Shown: positions 34,143 through 43,100 of the stretch, one piece after another
How positions within the stretch are numbered: position 1 is the stretch's first letter
Layout of the letters: every line of letters starts with the position of its first letter
DNA from: Streptomyces yatensis
GTDB lineage: Bacteria; Actinomycetota; Actinomycetes; Streptomycetales; Streptomycetaceae
Assembly (NCBI RefSeq): GCF_018069625.1
Contig: NZ_CP072941.1
Location: forward strand, 10,106,001-10,170,000
Reading direction: 5' to 3'
DNA length: 64,000 bases
The notes under the pieces: generated by a model
The model's database searches: none
What the model was told of the DNA's origin: nothing
What the model saw: the letters and a program-made list of their open reading frames with translations, nothing else
Translations under genes and position numbers: made by a program

Positions 34143-35252
34143 TCATCGACCCGCTCCCGCCGGAATCAGGACGGGTTTGACCACGCGGCCCGCGTCGCAG
34201 TCGCGTTCGGCCTCGTTGATGTCGGCGAGCGGGTACGTACGGATCAGCTGGTCGAAGGGGAAGCGCCCGGCCTGCCACAGCGCGGTCAGCCGCGGAATCA
34301 GCAGTCCCGGCACCGCGTCCCCCTCACAGATGTGGGAGATCCTCCGGCCCCGGTCCAGCGTGCCCGGTTCGAGTGGCAGCGCGGTGTGGAGCCGTGCCAC
34401 CAGGCCGAGGTGGCCGGTCGGGCGCAGCGCCCGGAGCGCGTCGTTGATCAACGGGGCGGAGCCCGTGGTGTCCAGCGCGTACCGCGCGCCGCCGTCGGTC
34501 AGTTGCCGAATGCGCTCGGGCAGGCCGGCCGAGGCGGCCTGCAGCGGACTCGCGCCGAGCCGCTCGGCCAGCGCCAGCCGTTCGGGGTGCCGGTCGACGG
34601 CCACGGTCACCGCCCCGGCGGCGGTGGCCGCCATCACCGCGGCCAGGCCCACCGCTCCCGCGCCGAGGACCGCGACGGTGTCGCCGGGGCCGGCGCCGAA
34701 GGAGGTGAAGACCGCTCCGGCGCCGGTGAGGAAGCCACAGCCGAGCGGCCCGAGCAGTTCGACGGGCAGCGAGGAATCGACCCGGACGGCATTGCGGGCC
34801 GGGACCATCGCGTACTCGGCGAACGAGGACTGGCCGAACCACCGGGGAGCCAGGGCGATCCCGGCCGCGTCGGTGAACCGTGCCGCGTTCTCCTTACGCC
34901 CTCCGAAGAGGTTGAGCGAGGCGAAGGAGTCACAGTAGGCGGGGGCCGCGCCCAGACAGCTCCGGCAGTGTCCGCAGGAGTCGAAGCTCAGCACGACATG
35001 GTCGCCGACGCCGAGGCCGGTGTCCGGGCCGCCCGTCTCCACCACGACCCCGGCCCCCTCGTGGCCGAGCACCGCCGGCAGTGGTGAGCGGCCCGCGGAG
35101 CGCCGGACCGCGAGATCGGTCCGGCACATCCCGCAGCCCGCGATCCTGACCAGGATCTCGCCGTCGGCCGGCCCCGTGTTCAGGGCCACCTCCTCGACGG
35201 CGAATCGGCTCTCGTACGAGCGCAGTACCGCCGCGCCGAACCTCTTCGTCAC
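34143..35252 (-). CDS. Zinc-dependent alcohol dehydrogenase (class III / aryl-alcohol type)
   Basis: A 369-residue medium-chain dehydrogenase. The catalytic zinc ligands lie in GCGMCRTD and LGHEGAGVV, the structural zinc cysteines in DSCGHCRSCLGAAPAYC, and the NAD site in VAVLGAGAVGLAAV with an acidic residue after it (VAVDRHPERL). It is closest in layout to aryl-alcohol (benzyl alcohol) dehydrogenases. The GTG start overlaps the upstream aldehyde dehydrogenase stop by 4 nt and has GGAGGAGG before it. It is third in the operon headed by the MfnB-type synthase, so a furan alcohol or aldehyde is an attractive substrate (inference). Confidence 0.9.
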   Translation of the reverse strand: MTKRFGAAVLRSYESRFAVEEVALNTGPADGEILVRIAGCGMCRTDLAVRRSAGRSPLPAVLGHEGAGVVVETGGPDTGLGVGDHVVLSFDSCGHCRSCLGAAPAYCDSFASLNLFGGRKENAARFTDAAGIALAPRWFGQSSFAEYAMVPARNAVRVDSSLPVELLGPLGCGFLTGAGAVFTSFGAGPGDTVAVLGAGAVGLAAVMAATAAGAVTVAVDRHPERLALAERLGASPLQAASAGLPERIRQLTDGGARYALDTTGSAPLINDALRALRPTGHLGLVARLHTALPLEPGTLDRGRRISHICEGDAVPGLLIPRLTALWQAGRFPFDQLIRTYPLADINEAERDCDAGRVVKPVLIPAGAGR

Positions 35253-36652
35253 GCCTCCTCCGGGCGGTGCACGACAAAGGGCCTGAGGTTTCCGTAGAGC
35301 CCCCACGGCCCGCCCGCGACGCCGACACCGCTGTCCTTGATGCCGGCGAAGGGCTGGGCGAGGGACAGTTCGGCGTGGTGGTTGATCCATGCCGTCCCGC
35401 ACTCCAGCCGGTCGGCCACCGCCTCGGCCCGGTCGAGGTCGGTGCCCCATACCGAGCCGCCCAGCCCGAAGCCGGTGTCGTTGGCCGCCTCGACGGCTTC
35501 GTCCAGGTGCCCGTACGGCAGCACCGGCAGGACCGGGCCGAACTGCTCCTCCGTCACCACCGGGCTGCCGGAGGGGACGTCGGCCAGGACCGTCGGCGCG
35601 AAGAAGTAGCCCGGTCCCTCCAGCCGGTGGCCACCGGCCGCGGCTCTGGCGCCGTCCGCCAGGGCCTGGGCCGTGCGGCGCTCGACCCGGGCCAGCTGGG
35701 GGGCGTTGCCGACCGGCCCCAGCTGTGAGCCCGGGTCGAGACCGGGTCCGACCACGACGGTCTTCGCGCGCTCCGCGAGGGCCTCGACCACCTGGGAGTG
35801 GAGCCGGGCCGGGGCGTAGACGCGCTTGACCGCCATGCAGACCTGCCCGCAGTTGCGGAACGCCGCCCAGAACAACCGGTCCGCGATCCGCTCCACCTCC
35901 ACGTCCTCCAGCAGGATGGCGGCGTCGTTGCCGCCCAGCTCCAGGGTGACCCGGGCGAGCGAGGCCGCCGCGCTCTCGGCGACGGCCCGTCCGGTGGCGA
36001 TCGAACCGGTGAAGGTCACATGGCGGATCCCCGGATGGGACGCGAGGCGGGCACCGAGGGGCTCGCGACCGGTGACGATCGTCAGTACGTCCTGGGGGAG
36101 GGCGGCGGAGAGGACGGACCCCAGCAGCCGGGTGGCGAGGGGCGTGAACGGGGAGGGCTTGAGCACCATCGTGTTGCCCGCGGCGAGCGCGGGCGCGAAC
36201 TTCGCCGACGCGAGCTGGAGCGGAAAGTTCCACGGGACGATCGCGGCGACGGGCCCGAGCGGTCGCCAGCGTAGCTCGGTGCGTACGGGCCGGCCGTCCG
36301 CGATCGGCTCGGGCACCGGGTCCAGTTCGGCGAAGTAGCGCAGGCGGGCCGCCGCGCGGGCGACCTCCGCGTACGACTCGGCCAGGGGCTTGCCCTGTTC
36401 CCGGGTGAGCAGCGGCGCGAGGTCGGCCCCGGCCGCCTCCACGGCGTCGGCCGCCGCGAACAGCGCGGTGGTGCGGGCGACGGGGTCGGCCCGCCAGTCG
36501 CGCCAGGCGTCGTGGGCCCGGTCGACGATGGCGTCCAACTCGTCGGGCCGCTGGTCGGGAGCCTCGTCGAAGGCCTCGCCCGTCGCCGGATCGAGGACGG
36601 CGAAGCGCTCGCCGCGGGGCCCCGGCGTGCGACGGGGCGGGTGTGTCGGCAT
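35249..36652 (-). CDS. Aldehyde dehydrogenase family protein
   Basis: A 467-residue aldehyde dehydrogenase with all catalytic parts: VPWNFPLQLASAKFAPALAA, the lysine in VLKPSPFTPLA, the glutamate in LELGGNDAA and the cysteine in FRNCGQVCMAVKR. The sequence resembles aliphatic/aromatic aldehyde and semialdehyde dehydrogenases. It starts 8 nt after the MfnB-type gene and is coupled to the alcohol dehydrogenase, so it probably oxidises an aldehyde made in this pathway to a carboxylate. Confidence 0.9.
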   Translation of the reverse strand: MPTHPPRRTPGPRGERFAVLDPATGEAFDEAPDQRPDELDAIVDRAHDAWRDWRADPVARTTALFAAADAVEAAGADLAPLLTREQGKPLAESYAEVARAAARLRYFAELDPVPEPIADGRPVRTELRWRPLGPVAAIVPWNFPLQLASAKFAPALAAGNTMVLKPSPFTPLATRLLGSVLSAALPQDVLTIVTGREPLGARLASHPGIRHVTFTGSIATGRAVAESAAASLARVTLELGGNDAAILLEDVEVERIADRLFWAAFRNCGQVCMAVKRVYAPARLHSQVVEALAERAKTVVVGPGLDPGSQLGPVGNAPQLARVERRTAQALADGARAAAGGHRLEGPGYFFAPTVLADVPSGSPVVTEEQFGPVLPVLPYGHLDEAVEAANDTGFGLGGSVWGTDLDRAEAVADRLECGTAWINHHAELSLAQPFAGIKDSGVGVAGGPWGLYGNLRPFVVHRPEEA

Positions 36653-36660
36653 GCCCGCGG

Positions 36661-37416
36661 TCAGCTCGCGGTGGCGACGGTGGCCGCGTACTCCCGGGCA
36701 TGCCGGTCCATCTCCGCCCGGAAGGCGGCCACCAACTGCGGCTGAATCCTTCCGGCGTTGCGGTCGCCTCCCTCGCAGACCGCCCCGCGCACTCCCACGA
36801 TGTCCGTGCCGATGCGAGTCAGCTCGCCGAGGTCTCCCGCCTTGACGCTGCCCGCGAGGGCGGCGAGCAGATCCGCTGCGTGGGCCAGCCGGACGAACTC
36901 CGCGCAGACATCGGGCGGAACGTGGTCGAACAGCCGTGTCCCGTCCTTGATCGCGGTGTCGAGCATGGCCGCGTCGGAGCCGGAGCGGCGGGCGATGTCG
37001 GGCAGGGCGAGCGGGTTGACGCAGCCGATCCGGTGGGCGTCGGCATAGCCCGAGGCGACGACGAACGCGTCCGGCCGGTAGTCCTTCACCGCCCGGACGA
37101 CCCCGCGCATGACATCGACGGCCTGGTCGGGCGTGGTGCATCCATAGAGGCCGACCTTGATGTACGTGGCTCCGGATACGGCCGCGCCGAGCGCCGCCTG
37201 GGCCACCGTGCCGGGCTTGTACGGCACGTCTCCCACGGTGGCGGACACCGGCTTGTCCGCCGGGACCGCGTCGCGGATCTCTCTGATGATCCACGGGAAG
37301 TTCGCACCGAGCGAGCCCTCGTCGGGCTTTTTGACATCGACGATGTCGAGGTGCTCCGCCGCCTTCGCGCAGTCGAGGGCCTCATCGACGCTGTCCGGGG
37401 AGATGAGAAGCAACAA
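36661..37416 (-). CDS. mfnB: (5-formylfuran-3-yl)methyl phosphate synthase (MfnB family)
   Basis: A 251-residue TIM-barrel protein of the DUF556/MfnB family, which in methanogens condenses two glyceraldehyde-3-phosphate molecules into 4-(hydroxymethyl)-2-furancarboxaldehyde phosphate for methanofuran. The active-site segment [18 protein letters not shown] (Lys29) and the second lysine in [10 protein letters not shown] (Lys87) are conserved. I favour the TTG at 37416: AAGGA lies 7 nt upstream and the protein then begins MLLLISP, as in the family; the ATG at 37437 is the alternative. Its partners are an aldehyde and an alcohol dehydrogenase, not methanofuran genes, which points to a furan metabolite. 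It is divergent from the exporter/NRPS genes. Confidence 0.88.
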   Translation of the reverse strand: MLLLISPDSVDEALDCAKAAEHLDIVDVKKPDEGSLGANFPWIIREIRDAVPADKPVSATVGDVPYKPGTVAQAALGAAVSGATYIKVGLYGCTTPDQAVDVMRGVVRAVKDYRPDAFVVASGYADAHRIGCVNPLALPDIARRSGSDAAMLDTAIKDGTRLFDHVPPDVCAEFVRLAHAADLLAALAGSVKAGDLGELTRIGTDIVGVRGAVCEGGDRNAGRIQPQLVAAFRAEMDRHAREYAATVATAS

Positions 37417-37562
37417 CGTACATTCCTTCCACCGCATGTCCACCCGCCACAGGGCAGGTGTGCGGAGTCGTGGATCACCTGCGGTCGGCTCATCATTGCC
37501 GCGGCCCGTGGTCACCGGCAGGGCGCGCGGAGTCCGAATGGGTCATTGCATGACGCATCCGC

Positions 37563-37611
37563 GCCCCCAACGCACCGTCCACGCCGTTGCGAAGCGGCGT
37601 GCGTTGGGGGC
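37563..37611. promoter_or_regulatory. Large inverted repeat in the divergent region
   Basis: GCCCCCAACGCAC (37563-37575) is exactly complementary to 37599-37611, with a 23-nt loop that can itself pair (ACGCCG with CGGCGT). It sits about 150 nt upstream of the MfnB-type gene with no T-run. It may be an operator, a leader structure or a terminator insulating the two divergent units. Confidence 0.45.
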
Positions 37612-38028
37612 CTCGTGACGCCTCGGCGGGTTGTGAGATGACGCACTGGCGGCTGCCTCGCCTGAGAAGATCGTCAGAATTTACGCGATGTTCCCCGAGT
37701 GGATAAAGCCGGTGGGTCACCGGAACGACAGATGGCCGACCGTCATGTCCACGGGCCGGATCGGGTGTTGGCGGCGGGAAGCGGTACGGCGGAATTAGGG
37801 TAAATCGGATATCGTCCCGGGGTCTCGCTCCCTCATCACTTGCCGTTGATCAATAAATTACCGACCGGTATTGGGTCGTGATCCGGACGGGCCTTGCCAG
37901 GTGCGTGTGCCGACTGCTTAAGTGACGCTGCCGTCCGCCAAGGAATTCTCTGGTGACGGCCTATCGCTTTAATGAACGGGGGCCACGTGCTTTTCAATTG
38001 CTGTTGGCGTACGCCACTCGTCGCCGCC

Positions 38029-38045
38029 ATGCGCCCATTGCGCAT
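38029..38045. promoter_or_regulatory. Palindrome upstream of the exporter ATPase
   Basis: ATGCGC-CCATT-GCGCAT is a perfect 6-bp inverted repeat 52 nt before the GTG start of the exporter ATPase. Its position fits an operator within the leader or promoter of the exporter/NRPS transcript. Confidence 0.35.
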
Positions 38046-38096
38046 GAGCGGGCGATGCAATGCAATGTATGTGCCAAGTGCGTGAGGTGTGAATTC

Positions 38097-39047
38097 GTGG
38101 ACATAGCCATAGAGGCCGAGGGGATCCGCAAGAGATACGGGGACCACGAGGCGCTGCGCGGCGTGGACCTGTCCGTTCCGGCGGGAACCCTCCTCGGTCT
38201 GCTCGGCCCCAACGGAGCGGGCAAGACGACGACGGTGCGGGTGCTGGCCACGCTGCTGGAAGCCGACGAGGGCCGCGCGAGCGTCGCCGGGTTCGACGTA
38301 CGCACGCAGCCGCGCGAGGTGCGCCGCAGGATCGGCCTCACCGGTCAGTACGCGGCCCTCGACGAAAGGCTCACCGGCCGGGAGAACCTCCAGCTCGTCG
38401 GGGTGCTCCACCGTCTGGGCCGCCGCGGGGCGAAGGCTCGCGCCGAGGTGCTGCTCGACCGGCTCGACCTGGGCCGGTTCGCCGAGCGCACGGTCAAGAC
38501 GTACTCCGGTGGCACCCGGAGGCGGCTGGACCTGGCCGCCAGCCTCATCGCCGACCCCAAGGTGCTCTTCCTCGACGAACCGACCACCGGCCTCGACCCG
38601 ACCAGCAGACTCATCCTCTGGGACATGATCCGCGAACAACTGGCCGACGGGGTCACGGTCCTGATGACCACCCAGTACCTCGAAGAGGCCGATCAGCTCG
38701 CCCACCGGATCGCGGTGATCGACGGCGGCCGTGTGATCGCCGACGGCACGTCGGACGAACTCAAGGCCAAGGTGGGTGGCGAACGCCTCGAGGTGACCCT
38801 GCAGGACGACGCCGCGATCCCCGCGGCCGTCACCGCCCTGCGGGAGGTCACCGCCATGGAGCCGGTCGTCGAACGGCACGGACGGATGGTTTCGGTATCC
38901 CTTCGTGACCAGCTCAAGACGGTGTCCGAGGCCGCCTCCGCCCTGGACGCCGCCCAGGTGCGGCCCATCGGGTTCGCCGTACGGCGGCCCTCGCTCGACG
39001 ATGTGTTCCTCGCCCTTACCGGCGGCACCACCAGCAAGGAAGGGTAG
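38097..39047 (+). CDS. Daunorubicin-resistance-type ABC exporter ATPase (DrrA-like)
   Basis: A 316-residue ATPase. Walker A (GPNGAGKTTTVRVLATLL), signature YSGGTRRRLDLAA, Walker B (VLFLDEPTTGLDP) and the C-terminal DrrA extension (IGFAVRRPSLDDVFLALTGG) are clear. DrrA-type pumps export antibiotics or other secondary metabolites and give self-resistance. The GTG at 38097 has GAGG 8 nt upstream, and the family N-terminus (IEAEGIRKRYGDHEAL) begins right after it. It lies immediately upstream of the permease and NRPS genes, so the peptide is its probable cargo. Confidence 0.9.
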   Translation: MDIAIEAEGIRKRYGDHEALRGVDLSVPAGTLLGLLGPNGAGKTTTVRVLATLLEADEGRASVAGFDVRTQPREVRRRIGLTGQYAALDERLTGRENLQLVGVLHRLGRRGAKARAEVLLDRLDLGRFAERTVKTYSGGTRRRLDLAASLIADPKVLFLDEPTTGLDPTSRLILWDMIREQLADGVTVLMTTQYLEEADQLAHRIAVIDGGRVIADGTSDELKAKVGGERLEVTLQDDAAIPAAVTALREVTAMEPVVERHGRMVSVSLRDQLKTVSEAASALDAAQVRPIGFAVRRPSLDDVFLALTGGTTSKEG

Positions 39048-39050
39048 GGC

Positions 39051-39848
39051 GTGGGCACCATGGAACTCGTCGGCGACGTCTCCGCACTGTTCGGCCGCCA
39101 TATGCGGCATCTGGCCCGCATTCCGGAGAAGCTCCTCAGCGTGACACTGATGCCGGTCGCGTACGTGATCGTCTTCGGTGTGCTGTTCGGCAGCGCGATC
39201 TCCGTTCCGGGCAGCGACTACCGCTCGTATCTGATGGCCGGCATCTTCACCCAGATGATGCTCACCAATGTGGGCAACACCGCGCTGGGTGTCGCCGGAG
39301 ACCTCGACAACGGCGTGGTCGACCGCTTCCGTTCCCTTCCCATGTCCCGGTCGGCCGTACTGATCGGGCGCACCCTCTCCGATGTGGCGCTCGCCGTCAT
39401 CGCCTGTATCACGATGGCCGTCGTCGGATACCTCATCGGCTGGCGGGTGCACCAGGGCATCCCCAAGGCCATCGCCGGATTCGGCATCCTGCTGCTGCTC
39501 GGCTACGCCATGTCCTGGCTGGGCGCCCTCATCGGACTGCTGGCGCGCAGCGCCGAAGCGGTCAATTCCATCGCGTTCATGCTGGTCATGCCGCTCACCT
39601 TCCTCTCCAACGCGTTCATTCCGCTGAACGGCCTGCCGGGCTGGCTGCGGCTGCTGTGCGAGTGGAACCCGGTGAGCGCCGTGGTGGCCGCCTGCCGTGA
39701 ACTCTTCGGCAACACCTCGACCGGCACCGGTAAGAGCGCCCTTCCCGTCCAGTACCCCATTCCGCTGTCCCTCGCGCTGATCGCGCTGCTGCTCGCCATC
39801 GTCGTCCCCGCCGCCGTCGGCGCCTATCGCAAGGCCGCCGCCCGCTGA
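39051..39848 (+). CDS. ABC-2 type exporter permease (DrrB-like)
   Basis: A 265-residue permease with six helices in the DrrB/ABC-2 pattern. The conserved GDLDNGVVDRFRSLPMSRSA and the segment AFMLVMPLTFLSNAFIPLNG with WNPVSAVVAACRELFG are typical. It starts 3 nt after the ATPase stop (GTG 39051; ATG 39060 is possible), so the two are coupled. Together they should pump the hexapeptide product or a related metabolite out of the cell. Confidence 0.9.
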   Translation: MGTMELVGDVSALFGRHMRHLARIPEKLLSVTLMPVAYVIVFGVLFGSAISVPGSDYRSYLMAGIFTQMMLTNVGNTALGVAGDLDNGVVDRFRSLPMSRSAVLIGRTLSDVALAVIACITMAVVGYLIGWRVHQGIPKAIAGFGILLLLGYAMSWLGALIGLLARSAEAVNSIAFMLVMPLTFLSNAFIPLNGLPGWLRLLCEWNPVSAVVAACRELFGNTSTGTGKSALPVQYPIPLSLALIALLLAIVVPAAVGAYRKAAAR

Positions 39849-39852
39849 GGCA

Positions 39853-39872
39853 CCGCGGGCCCGCGCGGGCCC
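39853..39872. terminator. G+C-rich palindrome after the exporter genes
   Basis: A 20-nt sequence made of GCGGGCCCGC followed by the same 10 bases is its own reverse complement and starts 5 nt after the permease stop. It could end the exporter transcript or attenuate read-through into the NRPS genes. Confidence 0.55.
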
Positions 39873-39995
39873 GCCCGGAATGCGCGTGGAGCCCTCGCGC
39901 CGGGTTCTCCGTCCCCACCGCCATTCCCGCTGCCGGCGCTGAGAATTCAGGCGTTCCCCGCTTGGTATATCGCTTGCGGATCGACATCTCGCAGC

Positions 39996-40059
39996 GGAAG
40001 TCATCTCACTTCCATGAGCCTGCCGAGATGTTGTTGACTTCCGAATTTGTCGCTTCGGA
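39996..40059 (+). promoter_or_regulatory. Putative promoter/operator region of the NRPS genes
   Basis: The 274-bp gap before the first NRPS gene contains GGAAGT-CATCTC-ACTTCC (39996-40013), a -35-like TTGACT at 40034-40039, and TCCGAA/TTCGGA arms (40040-40045 and 40054-40059). Two inverted repeats flanking a -35 element suggest specific control of NRPS transcription. No convincing -10 hexamer was found. Confidence 0.4.
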
Positions 40060-40122
40060 TGAATCTTGCGCCCCAATCGATTCATCATCGATGCGCCATC
40101 GCCCGATCAGGACGGATGAACC

Positions 40123-43100
40123 ATGACCGGTTATCAGATTGCCAGCCTGCCGCTCACGGCCGCGCAGTCCGGTATCTGGCTCGCCCAGCGCCTTCAGCCG
40201 ACGAATTCCCTTTTCAACATCGCCGAATACATCGATATTCACGGCAAGATCGACCCCGCGCTCTTCGAAAGCGCGCTGCGCCGCACCGTGGCCGAGGCCG
40301 AGACACTGCGGATCCGGCTCCTGGAGGAGGACGGCAGGGCGGCGCAGGTGGTCGAGGAGCACCTCGACTGGACCCTGCCCTTCATCGACGTCAGCCACGA
40401 GGACGATCCCCGCGCGAGCGCCGAGAGCCATATGCGCGCCGAGATGCGCCGGCCGGTGGACCCCACCACCGGTCCGCTGTTCGCCTTCGCGCTGTTCAAG
40501 GCGGCGGACGACCGGTACTTCTGGTACCAGCGCTACCACCACATCGTCATGGACGGCCTCGGCCTCTCCCTGGTCGGCCGCCGCGTCGCCGAGCTCTACA
40601 CCGCGCTCGCGACCGGACTGCCCTGTCCGCAGACGCCGTTCGGATCACTGGCCGAACTCCTCGGCGACGAGGCCGCGTACCGGGACTCCGACCGGTTCGC
40701 GCGCGACCGCACGTACTGGATGGCACGCTTCGCCGATCGGCCCACCGCCAGCAGCCTGGCCGACCACACCCCGGCGCTCCCCGAACGGCTGGCGCGCCGG
40801 ACCGCCTTCCTCGACGAGACGACGCTGGCCGGGTTGCGCGCCACCGCACGCGAGGCGGAGGTCGCCTGGCCGGCCGTCCTCGTCGCCGCGCTCGGCGTCT
40901 ATCTGCACCGGATGACCGGCAACCGTCAGGTCGTCCTCGGCCTGCCCGTGATGGCCCGGTCCGCCGGACGCGCCCGCACCATCCCCGGGATGATGTCCAA
41001 CGTCCTGCCGTTCCGGCTGGACCTGCACCCCGGTACCACGGTGGCGGAGGCCGCCCGGCTGGCCTCCAGGGAACTGCGCGGCGCGCTGAAGCACCAGCGG
41101 TACCGCGCCGAGGACCTGCGCCGGGACCTCGAACTCTCCGGCGACGAGCACCGTCTCATCGGCCCGCACATCAACATCGTCATGGTCGACTACGACCTGA
41201 GCTTCGCCGGCCACCGCGGCAGCGTGCACAACCTCGGCGGCGGCCCCGTCGACGATCTGTCGCTCGTGGTGGACGGACGGGTCGCCACGGAGCCGGGCCG
41301 GACCGGAAGCGGCGAGAGCGCGGCCGGCGGGCTGCGCATCGACCTGGACGGCAATCCGGAGCTGTACGACCCCGAGCGGCTCGCCGACCACCAGCGGCGC
41401 TTCCTCGACCTCCTCGGCCACTTCGCCCACGCCGCACCCGACACCCCCATCGGCCGGATCGATCTGCTGGCCCCTCAGGAGCGCGAGCGCGTCCTGGGCG
41501 AGTGGAACGCCACCGCGCGGAAGGTGCCGGACGCCACACTCCCCGAACTGTTCGAGGCCCAGGCGGCCCGCACCCCACAGGCCCCCGCGGTGGTCTTCGA
41601 GGGCCGTACGCTGACCTACGCCGAGCTCAACGGGCGCGCCAACCGGCTCGCCCATCTGCTGATCGCACACGGCGCCGGTCCGGAGAGTCTCGTGGCCCTC
41701 GCCATGCCCCGCTCCGACGAGATGATGGTGGCGCTGCTCGCCATCCTCAAGGCCGGTGCCGCCTACCTTCCGGTGGACCCCGGCTACCCGGCCGAGCGGA
41801 TCGCCTACATGCTCGACGACGCCCGACCGGCGATCGTGCTCACGGCCAACGGGGACACCGCGGTCGGCGACGGCCGCCGCGCACTGCGCCTGGACGCCCC
41901 CGAGACGGCCGCACTGCTCGCCGGCCACCCGGACCGCAACCCCGTCGACGCCGACCGCACCACCCCGCTCCGGCCACAGCACCCCGCCTATGTGATCTAC
42001 ACCTCGGGCTCCACCGGCCGCCCCAAGGGCGTCATGGTGGCCCAGGCCGCCGCCGTCGACCTCGCCACCTGGGCGGCCACCGACATCGGACCCCGGCAGC
42101 TGAGACAGGTGCTCGCATCGACCTCGCTCAACTTCGACGTCTCCGTCTTCGAGATGTTCGGGCCGCTGTGCTGCGGCGGGAGCATCGAAGTGGTGCGCGA
42201 CCTGCTCGCACTCACCGAGCGCACGGCGGACGGCTGGTCGGGCAGCCTGATCAGCGCCGTCCCCTCGGCGTTCGCCCAGGTGCTGGCACACGGCGAGGTG
42301 AACGCCTCGGCGGAGACCGTCGTCCTGGCCGGGGAGGCCCTGTCGGCACACGCCGTCGCCGCCATCCGGCACGCCATCCCGGGCTGTCGTATCGCCAACA
42401 TCTACGGCCCGACCGAGGCCACCGTCTATGCGACCGCCTGGTACGGCGATCGTGAGGCGGACCCCGGCGACCAGGCCCCGCCCATCGGCCGCCCGATCTC
42501 CAACACCCGGGTGTATGTGCTGGATGCGGCGCTCCAGCCGGTGCCCGTCGGTGTCACCGGAGAGCTCTACATCGCGGGCAAGGGCCTTGCCCGGGGGTAT
42601 GTGCGGCGTCCGGGGTTGACGGCGGAGCGGTTTGTGGCGGACCCGTATCGCGGGGCGGGTGCGCGGATGTATCGCACGGGTGATGTGGTGCGGTGGCGGG
42701 CGGATGGGAATGTGGAGTACGTCGGGCGCGCCGATGAGCAGGTGAAGGTGCGTGGCTTCCGGATCGAGCTGGGGGAGATCGAGGCGGTTCTCGTCCGGCA
42801 TCCGCAGGTGCGGCAGACGGCGGTGATCGTTCGCGAGGATCGCGCCGGTGTGAAGCAGCTCGTGGCGTATGTGGTGGCCGAGGGCGAACCCGATGCGGGG
42901 GAGTGGCGCGAGCATGTGGCCGCGGAGCTGCCCGAGTACATGGTTCCGGCCGCTTTCGTCACGCTGGAGCGGCTGCCGCTGACGCCCAACGGCAAGCTGG
43001 ACCGCCGGGCCCTTCCGGCGCCCGACTTCGGGCCTGTGGCGGAGGGGCGGGCTCCCGCCACCGCGCGCGAGGAGGCGCTGTGTGCGGTGTTCGCGGATGT

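Larger units (their letters stand above)
37417..38096. other. Long intergenic region between the MfnB operon and the exporter/NRPS genes
   Basis: No gene is visible in this 680-bp divergent gap. It holds a 13-bp-stem hairpin (37563-37611), an AT-rich stretch around 37790-37870 (rare in this genome and probably promoter DNA), a palindrome at 38029-38045 and a TGCAATGCAATG word near 38056. A long in-frame extension of the exporter ATPase lies at its right end but has no protein character. Its size suggests several regulatory inputs. Confidence 0.6.

Noticed and set aside
41530..43010. Assigning a definite amino acid to module 1 (and likewise module 3)
   Set aside because: The pocket residues do not match any code I can recall with confidence, so the substrate is left open.
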